NCBI RefSeq assembly: GCF_910594005.1
Contig: NC_057848.1
Coordinates: forward strand, 131,574,155-131,638,154
DNA length: 64,000 nucleotides
Source of the DNA: Cervus elaphus
Lineage: Eukaryota; Chordata; Mammalia; Artiodactyla; Cervidae
Reading direction: 5' to 3'
A program made the position numbers and the translations under genes. This document shows, piece by piece, positions 35,068 to 44,762 of the stretch; position 1 is the stretch's first letter, and each line of letters opens with the position of its first letter. A model generated the notes under the pieces. The model had not been told where the DNA came from, did no database searches, and saw nothing but the letters and a program-made list of their open reading frames with translations.

Positions 35068-35079
35068 AAGAGTTTTAAG

Positions 35080-36539
35080 CTAGTGGAGGTGATGGAATTC
35101 CAGTTGAGCTATTTCAAATCCTAAAAGATGATGCTGTGAAAGTGCTGCGCTCAATATACCAGCAAATTTGGAAAATTCAGCAGTGGCTGCAGGACTGGCA
35201 AAGGTCAGTTTTCATTCTAGTCCCAAAGAAAGGCAATGCCAAAGAATGTTCAAACTACCACACAATTGCACTCATCTCACACACTTGCAAAGTAATGCTC
35301 AAAATCCTCCAAGCCAGGCTTCAATAGTACATGAACCGTGAACTTCCAGATGTTCAAGCTGGATTTGGAAAAGGCAGAGGAACCAGAGATCAAATTGCCA
35401 ACATCCGCTGGATCTTCAGAAAGCAAAAGAGTTCCAGAAAAACATCTACTTCTGCTTTATTGACTGTGCCAAAGCCTTTGATTGTATGGATCACAACAAA
35501 CTGTGGAAAATTCTTAAAGAGATGGGATCACCAGACCACATCACCTGCCTCCTGAGATATCTGTATGCAGGTCAAGAAGCAACAGTTAGAACTGGACATG
35601 GAACAACAGACTGGTTCCAAATTGGCAAAGGAGTACATCAAGGCTGTATATTGTCACCCTGCTTATTTAACTTATATGCAGAGTACATCATGAGAAACCC
35701 TGGGCTGGATGAAGCACAAGCTGGAATCAAGATTGCTGGGAGAAATATCAATAACCTCAGATATGCAGATGACACCACCCTTATGGCAGAAAGCTAAGAA
35801 GAACTAAAGAGCCTCTTGATGAAAGTGAGAGGAGAGTGCAAAAGTTGGCTTAAAACTCAACGTTCAGAAAACTAAGATCATGGCGTCCAGTCCCATCACT
35901 TCATGGCAAATAGATGGGGAAACAGTGGAAACAGTAACAGACTTTATTTTGGGGGGCTTCAAAATCACTGCAGATGGTGACTGTAGCCATGAAATTAAAA
36001 GACGCTTACTCCTTGGAAGGAAAGTTATGACCAACCTAGACAGCATATTAAAAAGTGGAGACATTACTTTGCCAACAAAAGTCTGTCTAGTCAAAGCTAT
36101 GGTTTTTCCAGTAGTCATGTATGGATGTGAGACTTGGACTATAAAGAAAGCTGAGCGCTGAAGAATTGATGCTTTTGAACTGTGTTGGAGAAGACTCTTG
36201 AGAGTCCCTTGGACTGCAAGGAGATCCAACCAGTCCATCCTAAAGGAAATCAGTCCTGAATATCCATTGGAAGGACCGATGCTGAAGCTGAAATGCCAAT
36301 ACTTTGGCCACTTGATGGGAAGAACTGACTCATTTAAAAAGACACTGATGCTGGGAGTGATTGAAGGCGGGAGGAGAAGGGGACGGCAGGATGAGATGGT
36401 TGGATGGCATCACTGACTTGGTGGACATGAGTTTGAATAAGCTCTGGGAGTTGATGATAGACAGGGAGGCCTGGCATGCTGCAATCCATGGGGTCACAAA
36501 GAGTTGGACATGACTGAGCGACTGAAATGAACTGAACTG
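35080..36539 (+). mobile_element. BovB LINE, 5'-truncated, with exact 12-bp TSD
   Basis: Begins at the RT block corresponding to ASGGDGIPVELF and ends in the ctgaact tail. The flanks AAGAGTTTTAAG at 35068-35079 and 36540-36551 are identical. RT motifs are split over frames 35136-35327, 35331-35555 and 35486-35797 (LRYADDTTLMAES then an in-frame TAA) and 35880-36161, so several indels and stops have accumulated. Confidence 0.93.
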
Positions 36540-36841
36540 AAGAGTTTTAAGAGCTCTGTGCCAGAAATAGTGATGAAACCAAATATACATTTCTTATTAT
36601 AAATCACTAGATCATATTGCCAATGTATAAATATTAGGTTCCTCAGGCAGTACAAACTCAGATATTTAGGCAGAAAATGTCATTTCCATCTAGAACCTGG
36701 AGAAAAGTGACAAAGGGAAATAAACTTGAGGGAAGTGGTATTGATTTTAGAGAAAGGGCATAGCAGAGCTGGAGCCGTCAGGAAAGCATTGTGTAAGCCA
36801 CAGGATTTAAAGTGGTCAAAATTAAAAGAAATGGACTATTG

Positions 36842-37500
36842 TTGTTGGGGGTGGGAAACCATTTCTTCCCACCCTTCTAGGTTCTTTTGGCTGGTTGAAT
36901 AGTTAAAATGAGGTTAAGTTGGATTAACAGGAGCAAAAAAACCAAATGCTTATATATGGGGAATCCATATAAACGTGAGAGATTCCAAGGACAGGTAAAA
37001 TGAGGTATAGATATCATTCTTGACTGAAGGACTGAGGAGAAGGGGTTAGGGGTCTGGGACTCCAAAAGGAAAGGGAAGGAAAGCAATTCCCAGGAAGATG
37101 AAAAGAGCAAATGTTTGGTAAAGAAATCTTTGCTGGGCCATGCAGAAACAATGGAACACAGAAAGAAATTTGAACAAGCAGACTTTGCTCAGTTCCTCCC
37201 TGTCTACCTTACCTTACATCTGCTCTCTTGGAACAAACCCTTTATCTAAATTCTTTTAGGCAGTTAAGGGGGAGGTAAAAGGTCTTCCTGAGTCTTTTGT
37301 TTCTTAAAAATAATCAATTAAAAATAATCCTCATGCCAGAGAGGCACATTTTGGGGTGGCAGATTTTGCTCCCATACATTATTTTTTCATCTTAAATTGT
37401 CCTTAACTTTGAATCTCAGGGCATTTTCCTTGAGTTTCATTTACCCAGGTTTGGCTTGTTGCTAATAAATTTCTCATCTCCAAACTCTTCAGTTGTCATT
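36842..37500. mobile_element. LTR-like element, family not named
   Basis: Shares word order with 50570-51435: gattaacaggagc versus gattaaccagagg, then a conserved block taatcctcatgccagagagg versus taattcttatgccaaagagg, and a gattttgct/gatatattctg ending. Both copies probably belong to one old ERV LTR group. No retroviral gene is present. Confidence 0.5.
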
Positions 37501-37804
37501 ATTCCAATATAAGTTCTTCTCTTTCTTTTTCTCTTGTTGTTAGGATTTAAATCATGATTTCTTGCTCAAAAATCAAACAAAAACCAAACAATTCAAAAAT
37601 TTTGCTGCTGAATAAAGAATGAAGATCTTCTAATACTGACCTTTTCATGAGAGAAGATAATTTCATTGTAATGTTATATGTTGCATGATGCATTTCTTTT
37701 TTGTATTGAAGACTTTTGTTTAAAATAAGTCTATCAGGAAATAGTGATTTTGAATGTACATATTTGTACAATGTTCTTCTATAACATGGTAAAATTAAGA
37801 AATA

Positions 37805-38128
37805 CAGTCAGCCCTCCATATCCACAGATTCGCCCAACCATGGATCAACAGTATTTGGAAAAAAAAGATCTGGAGAATTCCAAATAGCAAAGCTTGAATC
37901 TGCCACACACCAACTATTTGCATTGTGTTTACATTGTATTTACAGCTATTTACATGACATTTACATAGTATTAGGTATTTTAAGTAACCTAGAGATGATT
38001 TAAAATATACAGGAGAATATGCATAGATTATATGTGAATGCTCCACCATTTTATGTAAGGGACTTGAGCATCCTTAGATTTTAGTATCTGCAGGAGATCC
38101 TAGAACCAAGATACTGAGGAACTATTCT
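37805..38128 (+). mobile_element. MER2/Tigger-type DNA transposon (non-autonomous)
   Basis: Starts CAGTCAGCCCTCCATATCC right after a TA dinucleotide (37803-37804), continues gcccaaccatggatcaacag, tagagatgatttaaaata, gacttgagcatccttagatt, gatcctagaaccaagatact. This order is that of the MER2/Tigger7-type elements (TcMar-Tigger). Terminal repeats are decayed and no transposase is encoded. Confidence 0.75.
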
Positions 38129-38235
38129 ATTACTTAAGAGTGAAAATTGCTTAAAGTCTTATAATGAAATTTTTGAGGACATGTTGAATAGTTGAATTGA
38201 ATGACTTGATCTTAGCCTTCACTGATTAAAAAGAC

Positions 38236-38265
38236 ATGTATATATATATATATATGTATATACAT
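38236..38265. repeat. (TA)n microsatellite
   Basis: Run of TA dinucleotides with two G interruptions, directly at the truncated 5' edge of the next BovB copy. Confidence 0.85.
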
Positions 38266-38789
38266 GGAAGGAAAATTATGATCAACCTAGACAGCATATT
38301 AAAAAGCAGAGACATTACTTTGCCAACAAAGGTCCATCTAGTCAAGGCTATGGTTTTTCCAGTAGTCATGTATGGATGTGAGAGTTGGACTATAAAGAAG
38401 GCTGAGCGCCAAGGAATTGATGCTTTTGAACTGTGGTGTTGGAGAAGACTCTTGAGAGTCCCTTGGACTGCAAGGAGATCCAACCAGTCCATCCTAAAGG
38501 AGATCAGCCCTGGGTGTCTATTGGAGGGACTGATGTTGAAGCTGAAATTCCAATGCTTTGGCCACCTGATGGGAAGAGCTGACTCATTTGAAAAGACCCT
38601 GATGCTGGGAAAGATTGAGGGCAGGAGGAGAAGGGGACGATAGAGGATGAGATGGTTGGATGGCATCACCAACTCAATAGACATGGGTTTGGGTGGACTC
38701 TGGGAGTTGGTGATGGACAGGGAGGTCTGGCGTGCTGCGGTTCATGGGGTCACAAAGAGTCAGACACGACTGAGCGACTGAACTGACTG
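38266..38789 (+). mobile_element. BovB LINE 3' fragment between two microsatellites
   Basis: Frame 38236-38643 gives TNLDSILKSRDITL-type sequence (INLDSILKSRDITLPTKVHL), ESWTIKKAERQGIDAFELWC and [17 protein letters not shown]. It ends gagcgactgaactgactgat and passes directly into (CA)n. Confidence 0.92.

Positions 38790-38821
<32 letters not shown>
38790..38821. repeat. (CA)n microsatellite at a BovB 3' end
   Basis: An uninterrupted run of about 15 AC units starts exactly where the BovB tail ends. Confidence 0.92.
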
Positions 38822-38824
<3 letters not shown>

Positions 38825-39366
38825 AAATACACACACATTTTGTATATGCACATTCAGACACACAGTGATTTACTACTTTAGGGCATAAGAAAGACATTTC
38901 TTAAAGTTCCATGTAGTATGAATTACAGAGAATACACCCTAAGAGTTGGTTTAGCCATCATCCATCTGAATAGTCATTTCCTTCTTTACACAGCTGGTTG
39001 GGTAGTCTGGGCTCAACCTCCAGCATCCAACAGGAGGCATTCGTGAAAGAGAAGTATAGTGTCCTTCAAGAATCACAGTTTTTCCTACTTAACTATTCTT
39101 GTTGGAAATGATGGGACTAAATGTAGCCATGTAGGATGAGAGCCAGCTGCTTCTGAATAGGCCCGCTCCCTCCCTGGGATTTGGAGGGTAGCCCAGCAGA
39201 TAAGCAGAGCTCTGGAGCCCTCAGACTGGGGTTATGGTCCAGACTCCTTCACTTACTGGCAGTTTGACTTTAGACAAGCTACTTAACCTTTCTCTTGCCT
39301 CAGTTTCCTTTTCTGTAGATGAGTATCATAATAATACCTACCTCTTAGGGTTTTCTGCTGTTCTTC
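38822..39366. other. Intron 3; MIR-like remnant
   Basis: 39215-39340 (ctggcagtttgactttagac, cttaacctttctcttgcctc, ttttctgtagatgagtatca) follows the MIR core order on the + strand. The rest is unique. Confidence 0.55.
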
Positions 39367-40540
39367 AGTTCAGTTCAGTTCAGTCACTCAGTTGTGTCCA
39401 ACTCTTTGCAACACCATGGACTGCAGCATGCCAAGCTTCCCTGTCCGTCACAAACTCCCAGAGTTTACTCAGACTCATGTCCATTGAGTCAGTGATGCCA
39501 TCCAACCATCTCATCCTGCCGTCCCCTTCTCCTCCTGCCTTCAATCACTCCCAGCATCAGTGTCTTTTTAAATGAGTCAGTTCTTCCCATCAAGTGGCCA
39601 AAGTATTGGCATTTCAGCTTCAGCATCGGTCCTTCCAATGGATATTCAGGACTGATTTCCTTTAGGATGGACTGGTTGGATCTCCTTGCAGTCCAAGGGA
39701 CTCTCAAGAGTCTTCTCCAACACAGTTCAAAAGCATCAATTCTTCAGCGCTCAGCTTTCTTTATAGTCCAACTCTCACATCCATACATGACTACTGGAAA
39801 AAACAATAGCTTTGACTAGACAGACTTTTGTTGGCAAAGTAATGTCTCCACTTTTTAATATGCTGTCTAGGTTGGTCATAACTTTCCTTCCAAGGAGTGT
39901 CTTTTTATTTCATGGCTGCAGTCACCATCTGCAGTGATTTTGAAGCCCCCCAAAATAAAGTCTGTTACTGTTTCCACTGTTTCCCCATCTATTTGCCATG
40001 AAGTGATGGGACTGGACGCCATGATCTTAGTTTTCTGAATGTTGAGTTTTAAGCCAACTTTTGCACTCTCCTCTCACTTTCATCAAGAGGCTCTTTAGTT
40101 CTTCTTAGCTTTCTGCCATAAGGGTGGTGTCATCTGCATATCTGAGGTTATTGATATTTCTCCCAGCAATCTTGATTCCAGCTTGTGCTTTCTCCAGACC
40201 AGCATTTCTCATGATGTACTCTGCATATAAGTTAAATAAGCACGGTGACGAGATACAGCCTTGACGTACTCCTTTGCCAATTTGGAACCAGTCTGTTGTT
40301 CCATGTCCAGTTCTAACTGTTGCTTCTTGACCTGCATACAGATACCTCAGGAGGCAGGTGATATGGTCTGGTGTTCTCATCTCTTTAAGAATTTCCCACT
40401 GTTTGTTGTGATCCACACAGTCAAAGGCTTTGGTATAGTCAATAAAGCAGAAGTAGATGTTTTTCTGGAACTCTTTTGCTTTTTCGATGATCCATCGGAT
40501 GTTGGCAATTTCATCTCTGGTGCCTTTTCTAAATCCAGGT
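39367..40540 (-). mobile_element. BovB LINE, 5'-truncated
   Basis: Reverse complement from the ctgaact tail (39367-39385) to the block FRKGTRDEIANIRWIIEKAK (frame 40105-40629). RT motifs FIDYTKAFDCVDHN and LRYADDTTLMAES are readable. A stop after MAES and a lost stretch near 39895-39905 mark decay. Confidence 0.92.
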
Positions 40541-41361
40541 GTTGACTTAAAATCAAATAGATTGCCAGTTACTTCTGCAGCGAAGATGAATTTATTTGCA
40601 ATCAGCAGAGAATTGCCATGGGGTCCCAAAGAGTCAGATACGACTTAGCAATTAAACAACAACAGCAAGAGAAGTGCATTTGGGGGTCTGCCGCTATGGT
40701 AAGCCATGTGCAAGTTCCTTCATGGCAAAAGAAGGAGAACACTTGAGAGGAAAAGGAAATTGGAAAAGTGGTAGCAAACATAGGGTCTATGTCTTTTCAT
40801 TGGCTGTGTCCTTGCCAGGGAAGAAGAGGAGTTGCTCTTCTTCTCTTGTGTTCTGCTTATAATGAAGGGCATGAAGGCTTCCCCTTCTGGTCTCCTGACT
40901 CTATTTAACTGAAGTTTCTGTTTATTGATTTTTTAAACTGAAGCAGTTAAATAGCTCAGTATAACTCTTAAAAGAATACCTGTCATATCATGAATAACCA
41001 GTAAATTTATAATCATCGTCATCATCAATCATCTCTTAAACTAAGACTTTATGCTTCAGTTAGAGATGCCAGTTCTTGGTGCTCTTCAGATTCTGATTCT
41101 GCATCATCATTGTGAATTATCACAGTTTTATGTATAACCCTTGTTTCAGTGACTTCCACCTCTTTGGTTATTTCTGGAGTTTAGGTCTGTGCTATACAGA
41201 ACCCTGTTTCCAGATATTTACCAGAATCTTTACCTCACTGTCTTAGGGGTACCTTAAATTAAAATGCCCCAAACTGAGCTTCATTTCTCCCTATGATCAT
41301 TATTTCCCAGTTAAAAATGTTTAAAACTTCTTTTCTTTGTGCTTTTTTATTTTCTTTATAA
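40541..41361. other. Intron 3; short Bov-A tail fragment, otherwise unremarkable
   Basis: 40606-40665 carries the last ~55 bases of a Bov-A type SINE on the + strand (catggggtcccaaagagtca, then a caac tail). The remainder is unique AT-rich DNA. Confidence 0.55.
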
Positions 41362-41825
41362 TGTTGCGCCCCCCCCCCCCCCGCCACATCACTCAATTCA
41401 TGTCTACCCAGAACCTCAGAATGTGAACTTATTTGGAAATGGAATCTTTGCAGATACAATTAAAACACCTACTAAAAGTTAAAATGAGCTCATACTGGAT
41501 TAGAGTGGCCCCTAAATCCAGTAATTGTTGTCATAAGAAGGCTATGTGATGACAGACACACACACAGACAAACGGAGAATAAGATAGAGGTAGAGAATGG
41601 AGTGATGTATCTACAAGCCAAGGAACTCAAAGGATAGCCATCAACTCCCAGAAGCTGGGAGAGGGGCATGGGACAGTCTCCCTTAGAGTGTCCAGGAAGA
41701 ACCAGCCCTGCCAGCACCTGGATTTTGGACATCTAGTCTCTTCACAGTGACAGAATGCGTTTTGTGGCTTTAAGCCTCTCAGTTTGTGGTAATTTGTTAT
41801 GGGAGCCCTAGGAAACTAATACAGA
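41362..41825 (+). mobile_element. MLT1-type LTR (ERVL-MaLR)
   Basis: Contains cctcagaatgtgaacttatt, tggaatctttgcagatacaa, gatgtatctacaagccaagg, tcccagaagctgggagaggg and ends tttgtggtaatttgttatgg with gaaactaatacag, which is the MLT1/MST-type LTR order. A run of 14 C (41369-41382) sits near its 5' end. No internal genes are present, so it is a solo LTR. Confidence 0.85.
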
Positions 41826-41877
41826 CATCGTCAGCTCTTACCAAATTTAGAAGTCTTAGAACCATCCTTATCTGTAT

Positions 41878-42058
41878 TAGTTTATAAGGTCACTGAGCAT
41901 ATTGAATTAGGGGGCCTAACCTACTCCAGGATGACCACATCGAGCTAATTACATCTGCGATGACTTTATTTCCAAATAAGGTCACATTCTGAGATATCAG
42001 AGGGTTAGGACTCCAACATGTCTTTTTTGAGGGGACACAATTTAACCTATAACTTGAC
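41878..42058 (-). mobile_element. MLT1/MST-type LTR fragment, inverted relative to its neighbour
   Basis: Reverse complement of the 5' part of the same LTR group: attacatctgcgatgacttt, tttccaaataaggtcacatt, ttttttgaggggacacaatt. Confidence 0.82.
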
Positions 42059-42534
42059 CTCTTTCTTTTATCACCACTTCACATCAATCAGCTTCCAGGT
42101 ATTGTATGTTCTACTGTGGCAGAGTCTTTCAGATTTAGTTATTCACCCCAGGCTCAGCTGCACTGGTTATGGCATAGTCATTTCTCCCTAGGATTATTGC
42201 AGTAACCTCCAGTGATTGTCCTCCTTCCTTTCATTCTTCATACATCCAATGAGTTACCTAATAAACTTCTAATCCAGTTTCACTGAGATCCACTGTTGAC
42301 TTTCCCTAGCCATAGCATAAAGTATAAACTAGCACAGAAGGGCTCAAGTTTGGCCCCGCCTTTTCCTTCCAACTGCCTCTCTTCTCGCTTTGTACTGTGT
42401 ACCCCAGACCAACCAGGATACTCACCCTTTCTTGAAAATAGATTTTTTAGGTCTCCAGGCCTTTGCTTATACTATTCTCTATGCCTGGAACAGCCTTCAT
42501 CACTTTAATCCCCTGCTGAACTGCTTGCTGCTCA
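42059..42534. other. Intron 3; possible old repeat remnant
   Basis: 42270-42530 (agtataaactagcacagaag, ctatgcctggaacagccttc) has the flavour of the unnamed ancient family in reverse orientation; not secure. No exon. Confidence 0.35.
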
Positions 42535-42750
42535 AGACTTCCCTGGTGGCTCAATGGTAAAGAATCCGCCTGCAGTGCAGGAGATGCCAGTTCAGTCCTT
42601 GGGTTGGGAAGATCCCCTGGAGATGTAAATGGCAACCCACTCCAGTATTCTTGCCTGGGAAGTCCCATGGACAGAGGAGCCTGAAGGGCTACAGTCCATG
42701 GAGTCACAAAGAGCTGGACACGACTTAGTAGCTAAATAACACATCAACAA
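42535..42750 (+). mobile_element. Bov-tA SINE
   Basis: acttccctggtggctcaatg head, ggcaacccactccagtattc body, cacgacttagtagctaaata tail. Confidence 0.9.
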
Positions 42751-43182
42751 ACTATTCTTCATCCCATAAAGCCCAAGTGAAATATCACTTTCTCAGGTTG
42801 CTTCCACATCACATAGAATTATGGAGCCCTTAGCTGTATTTCTGTGGTATCTTGTGACTCCAGATACTAATTTGGCACTAGGAAAGATTTAACAGCTCTC
42901 ATATACAACGATTAACCTTGACAACAGAAATATAGGTAGCCGTAGTTATGGGCTCACCACCTCCCGCCATTGATAATAATATTAGCCATTGCAGGATAAA
43001 TAAAAGTTTAAGTATGCCTATGTGTATATAGATTTACATATACAAGATTTTTGAAATCTCCTTGACACGTTTATTATTACATAATTGCATTTTGTTACAA
43101 GCCATCTTAGCCAAATAATTCTTAAACCTCTTTAGAGTGAAGGTGTTTAGCAAATATATATACACATATATGTATTACATAA

Positions 43183-43413
43183 TGTGTGTGTGTGTGTGTG
43201 CGCGCATGCATGCACACACTCAGTCATATCCGACTCTTTGTGAGTCCATGCACTGTAGCCCAGTAGGCTCCTCTGTCCTTGGAATTTTCCTGTCAAGAAT
43301 ACTGGAGTTGGTTGCCATTTCCTTCTCCAGGGGATCTTCCCCACCCACAGATGGAAGCCAGGTCTTCTGCATTGGCAAATGGATTCTTTACCACTGAGCC
43401 ACCTGGGAAGCCC
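43183..43413 (-). mobile_element. Bov-tA SINE with (TG)n/(CATG) tail
   Basis: The + strand shows (TG)8 then cgcgcatgcatgcacacac and the reversed Bov-tA body and head, ending gccacctgggaagccca. The dinucleotide run corresponds to the SINE's 3' tail. Confidence 0.87.
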
Positions 43414-43903
43414 ATGATATATCGTGCATGTGTGGGGGCTTTCTCCACCTGTGTCGTTCTGGGACCAGCAGCATCTTGGGCCACGTTCTTCTCATGGTGA
43501 TGGCAGAGGTACAAAGGCCAAGCCAAACCATTCTAGCACATTAGGGCCTCTGTCTGGTGTATCTGCTAGGATGACATAGGCCAAAGCCAGCCATGTGGCC
43601 AAATTCATGTCAAAGGGAAAAAGGACTCCTTAGGAAACAGGATTCCATAGGAGGTTCGGCAAATTCACGTGGCAAAGAGCACAGTATATATAATTCTAAT
43701 ACAGGGAAGGACAAAGGATCGAGTATAAGAATCCAATCTACTGCAGAGTCCTGATGATCTGAAAGTCAATGAAATGTCTGCTTGGAAAATTTAGCCAAGA
43801 GCTTATATAAATGACAAGGAACAAACAATTTGATGTTGCATTTATAAAACTGCACTTTCAAATGTAGTTCTAATTATATCCTTCTTTGTGTTTTTTTTCC
43901 CAG
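43414..43903. other. End of intron 3, single-copy
   Basis: Unique AT-rich DNA leading to the polypyrimidine tract of the terminal exon. Confidence 0.55.
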
Positions 43904-44005
43904 AGATGTGAAGATGAGTGGCTTGGGATGCCATCACCTATTCCTGTGAAAGGCATTTACTATTTAAACCTTTTAAAGGATGTGTTTGGCTTAGAGGAGG
44001 AGTAA
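43904..44005 (+). CDS. Terminal coding exon of the EF-hand-like gene, with stop codon
   Basis: A strong polypyrimidine tract (43881-43900) and cag acceptor (43901-43903) precede 33 codons and TAA at 44003-44005. The exon is in phase 0, as exon C requires. It reads RCEDEWLGMPSPIPVKGIYY then LNLLKDVFGLEEE and stops. The tail is acidic and short, with no membrane segment or sorting signal. Together the four exons give a 165-residue C-terminal region. Human EFHB as I recall it continues much further after its EF hands, so this protein either ends early or is a different family member; C1orf87 as I remember it ends differently and does not fit. The preceding intron is about 21.2 kb and full of ruminant repeats. 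Confidence 0.85.
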   Translation, partial: RCEDEWLGMPSPIPVKGIYYLNLLKDVFGLEEE

Positions 44006-44150
44006 CCTTGCAGTTTTGGTTAACTTCCTTTGATTTCCTGATTTCCTGCTTTAATTTTTGCCAAGTTTATTTCAGTAGATATAATTCCATTAAAAACAAG
44101 AGAGACAAGGTTCATGTTGAATTAAAATCCATATTCCAAAATTAATCTCC
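44006..44150 (+). other. Probable 3' untranslated region with poly(A) signals
   Basis: After the stop codon there is unique AT-rich DNA with ATTAAA at 44089-44094 and again at 44121-44126, followed by a T/C-rich stretch (about 44145-44160) that could serve as the downstream element. ATTAAA is the commonest variant of AATAAA. The assignment is inferred from position, since no transcript data were available. Confidence 0.5.
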
Positions 44151-44640
44151 TTTTGTCATCTCAGGTTTTCTGAACCTCATATTGCTGATGTACCTGCACT
44201 ATTAAAAATGCCATTTAAAGAAACAGTGAGCATTTTTATTATATGTGTGATTTATTGATACCAAGAATCTTGCAGTAATTTTCTATCCAATGTAATTTGA
44301 TTCATTATAGCACAAAAAGAAAATGACTTTTGACAGCTATATAAGACAATATAAAATCAAGTTATATCAGAACAATAAGTTGTGATTCTATTAAACATTT
44401 TTTTGAAATCTTTTTGACAGACACTTATTACTTACATAATTAAACTTTTTAGCAACTCAGCTTTTCAAAATAATCCTTAAACCTCTGTAGACTGAAGGTA
44501 TTAATTTTTTCTGAAATTAACAACGCTATAAGAAGAAAAAAGAGCCCTCCCCTACAACATACAGACACACACAAAAAAAATTTGACAAAGTAAAATATAT
44601 GCAGTTATTTTTTTTAAACTTACACAATTTAGGAATATAT
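44151..44640. other. Downstream flank, no feature
   Basis: AT-rich unique DNA. The sequence around 44400-44520 (ttttgacagacacttattac, aaacctctgtagactgaagg) resembles 43060-43145 (ttgacacgtttattattaca, aaacctctttagagtgaagg), suggesting an old local duplication. Confidence 0.4.
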
Positions 44641-44762
44641 TGTTGTTGTTGTTGTTGTTTAGTGACTAAGTTGTGTCTGACTCTTTAGCGACCCCACAGA
44701 CTTTAGCCCACCAGGCTCTTCTGTCCATGGGATTTCCCAGGCAAGAATACTGGAGTGGGTTG
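44641..44762 (-). mobile_element. Bov-A SINE unit with (GTT)n tail
   Basis: Six GTT units (44641-44660) precede the reversed Bov-A body ending gcaagaatactggagtgggt. Confidence 0.88.

Noticed and set aside
41369..41382. C-run as an assembly gap filler
   Set aside because: It falls inside the LTR at a position where that LTR group is C-rich, so expansion in place is simpler.
41362..42058. Endogenous retrovirus with coding capacity
   Set aside because: Only LTR-type sequence is present; no gag, pol or env frame lies between or beside the LTR pieces.
6157..44005. Naming the gene EFHB or C1orf87
   Set aside because: From memory, EFHB has canonical calcium loops and a much longer C-terminus, and C1orf87 ends differently. 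The resemblance to EFHB is only at module level.
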